In this document: positions 22,994 through 24,554 of the stretch, piece by piece
How positions within the stretch are numbered: the first letter of the stretch is position 1
How the letters are laid out: each line of letters starts with the position of its first letter
Assembly: GCA_037439945.1 (NCBI GenBank)
Contig: JBBIVA010000045.1
Span: forward strand, 1 to 24,554
Direction of reading: 5' to 3'
DNA: 24,554 nucleotides
Origin: CALEUX01 sp037439945
GTDB lineage: Bacteria; Bacteroidota; Bacteroidia; Bacteroidales; Marinilabiliaceae
Program-made: the position numbers and the translations under genes
The notes under the pieces: generated by a model
Databases searched by the model: none
The model's input: only the letters and a program-made list of their open reading frames with translations
Told to the model about the DNA's origin: nothing

Positions 22994-24298
22994 ATGGGAT
23001 TAATTGCTGATGTTCATGCACGTGAAATTCTTGATTCTCGCGGCAACCCAACTATTGAAGTTGAAGTAACACTGGAAAGTGGAATAATTGGTAGAGCTGC
23101 AGTGCCATCAGGCGCCTCTACCGGCGAAAACGAAGCTTTGGAACTTAGAGACGGTGACAAGAAAAGATACCTTGGTAAAGGTGTTTTGAAAGCCGTTGAA
23201 AATGTAAATAAATTGATTGCACCTGCCCTGGTTGGTATGAGTGCTATTGATCAGGTGGCTGTTGACAGAAAAATGTTGGAAATGGATGGCACTAAAACCA
23301 AAAGTAAACTTGGAGCTAATGCCATTTTAGGAGTATCGCTTGCCACAGCTAAAGCTGCTGCAGAATATAGCGGTTTGCCACTATATAGATATATAGGTGG
23401 TACAAATGCAAAAACTCTTCCTGTACCAATGATGAATATTATCAATGGTGGGTCGCATTCTGATGCCCCAATAGCATTTCAGGAGTTTATGATAAGACCT
23501 GTTGGCGCCTCAAGCTTTCGTGAAGGTTTACGTATGGGAGCCGAAGTTTTTCATAGTTTGAAAAAAGTATTGCACGACCGTGGGTTAAGCACCGCAGTTG
23601 GAGATGAAGGTGGTTTTGCCCCTGCCTTGGAAGGTACTGAAGATGCATTAAACAGTATTATTAAAGCTATTGAAAATGCCGGATATAAAGCTGGCCGGCT
23701 TGAAAACGGTGGCCAAATATCAATCGCTCTTGATTGCGCTGCTTCAGAATTCTATAAAGATGGGATTTACGATTATTCTAAATTTGAAGGTTCAAAAGGT
23801 TTAAAAAGAACACGTGAACAACAGGTTGCATTTTTAGCCGAATTGGTTGAAAAATTCCCCATAGACAGTATTGAAGATGGTTGTCATGAAGGAGATTGGG
23901 ACGGTTGGGTGTTACTTAATAAAACAATTGGTAACAAATGCCAGTTAGTTGGTGATGACCTGTTTGTTACCAATGTTGAATACCTTAAAAAAGGAATTGA
24001 ACTTAACGCAGCTAATTCAATTCTTATTAAAGTAAATCAGATAGGAACCCTTACCGAAACTTTGGATGCAATTGAAATGGCTCACCGTGCTGGTTATACC
24101 TCTGTTACTTCTCACAGATCGGGAGAAACAGAAGATTCAACTATTGCCGACATTGCAGTTGCTACAAATAGTGGTCAAATTAAGACAGGTTCATTAAGTC
24201 GTTCAGACAGGATGGCGAAATACAACCAACTTTTACGTATTGAAGAAGAATTGGGTGGAAACGCTATATACGGATATAAAAAAGTAATTAAGAAATAG
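22994..24298 (+). CDS. eno: Enolase
   Basis: Glycolytic enzyme converting 2-phosphoglycerate to phosphoenolpyruvate with two Mg2+ ions. The 434-residue length is normal. Visible active-site parts: Ser41 loop (SGASTGENEA), His155 (NGGSHSD), Glu164 (FQEFM), Glu205 (GDEGGFAP), metal ligands Asp247, Glu294 (IEDG) and Asp321/322 (GDDLFVTN), the base Lys346 (IKVNQIGT), SHRSGETED (373-381) and Lys397 (IKTGSLSRSDR). It lies 34 nt after the run terminator. I see no clear TAnnTTTG promoter in that short gap, so its promoter is unresolved; read-through from the run is possible. Confidence 0.99.
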   Translation: MGLIADVHAREILDSRGNPTIEVEVTLESGIIGRAAVPSGASTGENEALELRDGDKKRYLGKGVLKAVENVNKLIAPALVGMSAIDQVAVDRKMLEMDGTKTKSKLGANAILGVSLATAKAAAEYSGLPLYRYIGGTNAKTLPVPMMNIINGGSHSDAPIAFQEFMIRPVGASSFREGLRMGAEVFHSLKKVLHDRGLSTAVGDEGGFAPALEGTEDALNSIIKAIENAGYKAGRLENGGQISIALDCAASEFYKDGIYDYSKFEGSKGLKRTREQQVAFLAELVEKFPIDSIEDGCHEGDWDGWVLLNKTIGNKCQLVGDDLFVTNVEYLKKGIELNAANSILIKVNQIGTLTETLDAIEMAHRAGYTSVTSHRSGETEDSTIADIAVATNSGQIKTGSLSRSDRMAKYNQLLRIEEELGGNAIYGYKKVIKK

Positions 24299-24313
24299 AT
24301 TAAATTCTGTCGT

Positions 24314-24347
24314 AAAAAAGGCCGTTCATATTCTGGACGGCTTTTTT
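24314..24347 (+). terminator. Rho-independent terminator of eno
   Basis: GCCGTTC (24321-24327) pairs with GGACGGC (24335-24341), one G-U wobble, 7-nt loop, then six T. The A tract before the stem extends it with A-T pairs and could also serve a transcript coming from the other strand. Confidence 0.88.
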
Positions 24348-24408
24348 GTTTTATAAAATAACTGTTACTCAAAAAGATTTATTATCCCAAATTTGTCTTT
24401 AGCCATTT

Positions 24409-24431
24409 TTTCTAATGACCGTCATTAGAAA
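24409..24431. promoter_or_regulatory. Operator-like palindrome
   Basis: TTTCTAATGAC and GTCATTAGAAA are perfect 11-bp arms around a single C. Size and symmetry, with a TGAC-C-GTCA core, resemble sites bound by TetR-type dimeric repressors. The gene it would control is not in the window. As RNA a one-base loop is not possible, which favours a DNA-binding role. Confidence 0.5.
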
Positions 24432-24449
24432 TTAATAGTCTTAAGTTAT

Positions 24450-24507
24450 TGATTACATGTCTTCTATTTTGACAAATCGCTAAAGAAAAACTAAAAATTT
24501 GTAATCA
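24450..24507. repeat. Spaced inverted repeat TGATTACA / TGTAATCA
   Basis: TGATTACA (24450-24457) and TGTAATCA (24500-24507) are exact 8-bp inverted copies 42 nt apart. In AT-rich DNA this may be chance. It lies in the same non-coding stretch as the palindrome. Confidence 0.3.
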
Positions 24508-24554
24508 GAAACGCTTACAAATTAAGTTTTTCTAAAGCAGCCTGTACCGACTAT

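Noticed and set aside
24515..24554. Possible C-terminus of a minus-strand gene reading SVQAALEKLNL then stop
   Set aside because: It looks protein-like, but the codon directly before it is TAG, and the other two frames give equally short tails. Eleven codons cannot be assigned without sequence beyond the edge.

Overview
The window is an AT-rich stretch of a Bacteroidota (Bacteroidia) chromosome. Four things point there: a peptidase remnant with a type IX secretion (Por) C-terminal sorting domain; lipoprotein-like acidic residues after a cysteine; promoter candidates of the TTTG-N19-TAnnTTTG type; and almost no Shine-Dalgarno sequences before the genes. Ribosomal protein traits typical of the phylum (cysteine-poor L36, zinc-free S14, a Lys/Thr/Ala-rich tail on L17) agree. 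I cannot name a genus from sequence alone.

Layout. 1-3200 is a decaying flank: terminator-like repeats, a small lipoprotein-like gene broken by a frameshift (492-933), and a subtilisin-family (S8) secreted peptidase gene broken by four in-frame stops (991-3132). A bidirectional terminator separates it from fabD on the minus strand (3212-4102). About 0.8 kb of AT-rich non-coding DNA follows, holding promoter candidates for both directions.

4911-22867 is one unbroken plus-strand run of 33 genes, the str, S10, spc and alpha ribosomal operons joined end to end: rpsL, rpsG, fusA, rpsJ, rplC, rplD, rplW, rplB, rpsS, rplV, rpsC, rplP, rpmC, rpsQ, rplN, rplX, rplE, rpsN, rpsH, rplF, rplR, rpsE, rpmD, rplO, secY, map, infA, rpmJ, rpsM, rpsK, rpsD, rpoA, rplQ. 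tuf and adk are absent from their enterobacterial places, and rpoBC does not precede rpsL. A strong terminator ends the run, then eno (enolase) follows with its own terminator. The last 200 bases hold a near-perfect operator-like palindrome.

The genes make the small- and large-subunit proteins, an elongation factor, an initiation factor, the SecY channel, methionine aminopeptidase and RNA polymerase alpha, so the block builds the gene expression machinery in one transcription unit. No new defence or mobile system is visible. The most interesting signal is regulatory. The only three large gaps inside the run (141, 108 and 71 nt; the next largest is 33) lie directly before rpsD, rpsG and rpsH, the genes for S4, S7 and S8. 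Those are the 30S proteins known as translational repressors of the alpha, str and spc operons in E. coli. Each gap can fold, and in two of them a long stem ends 3-5 nt before the start codon.
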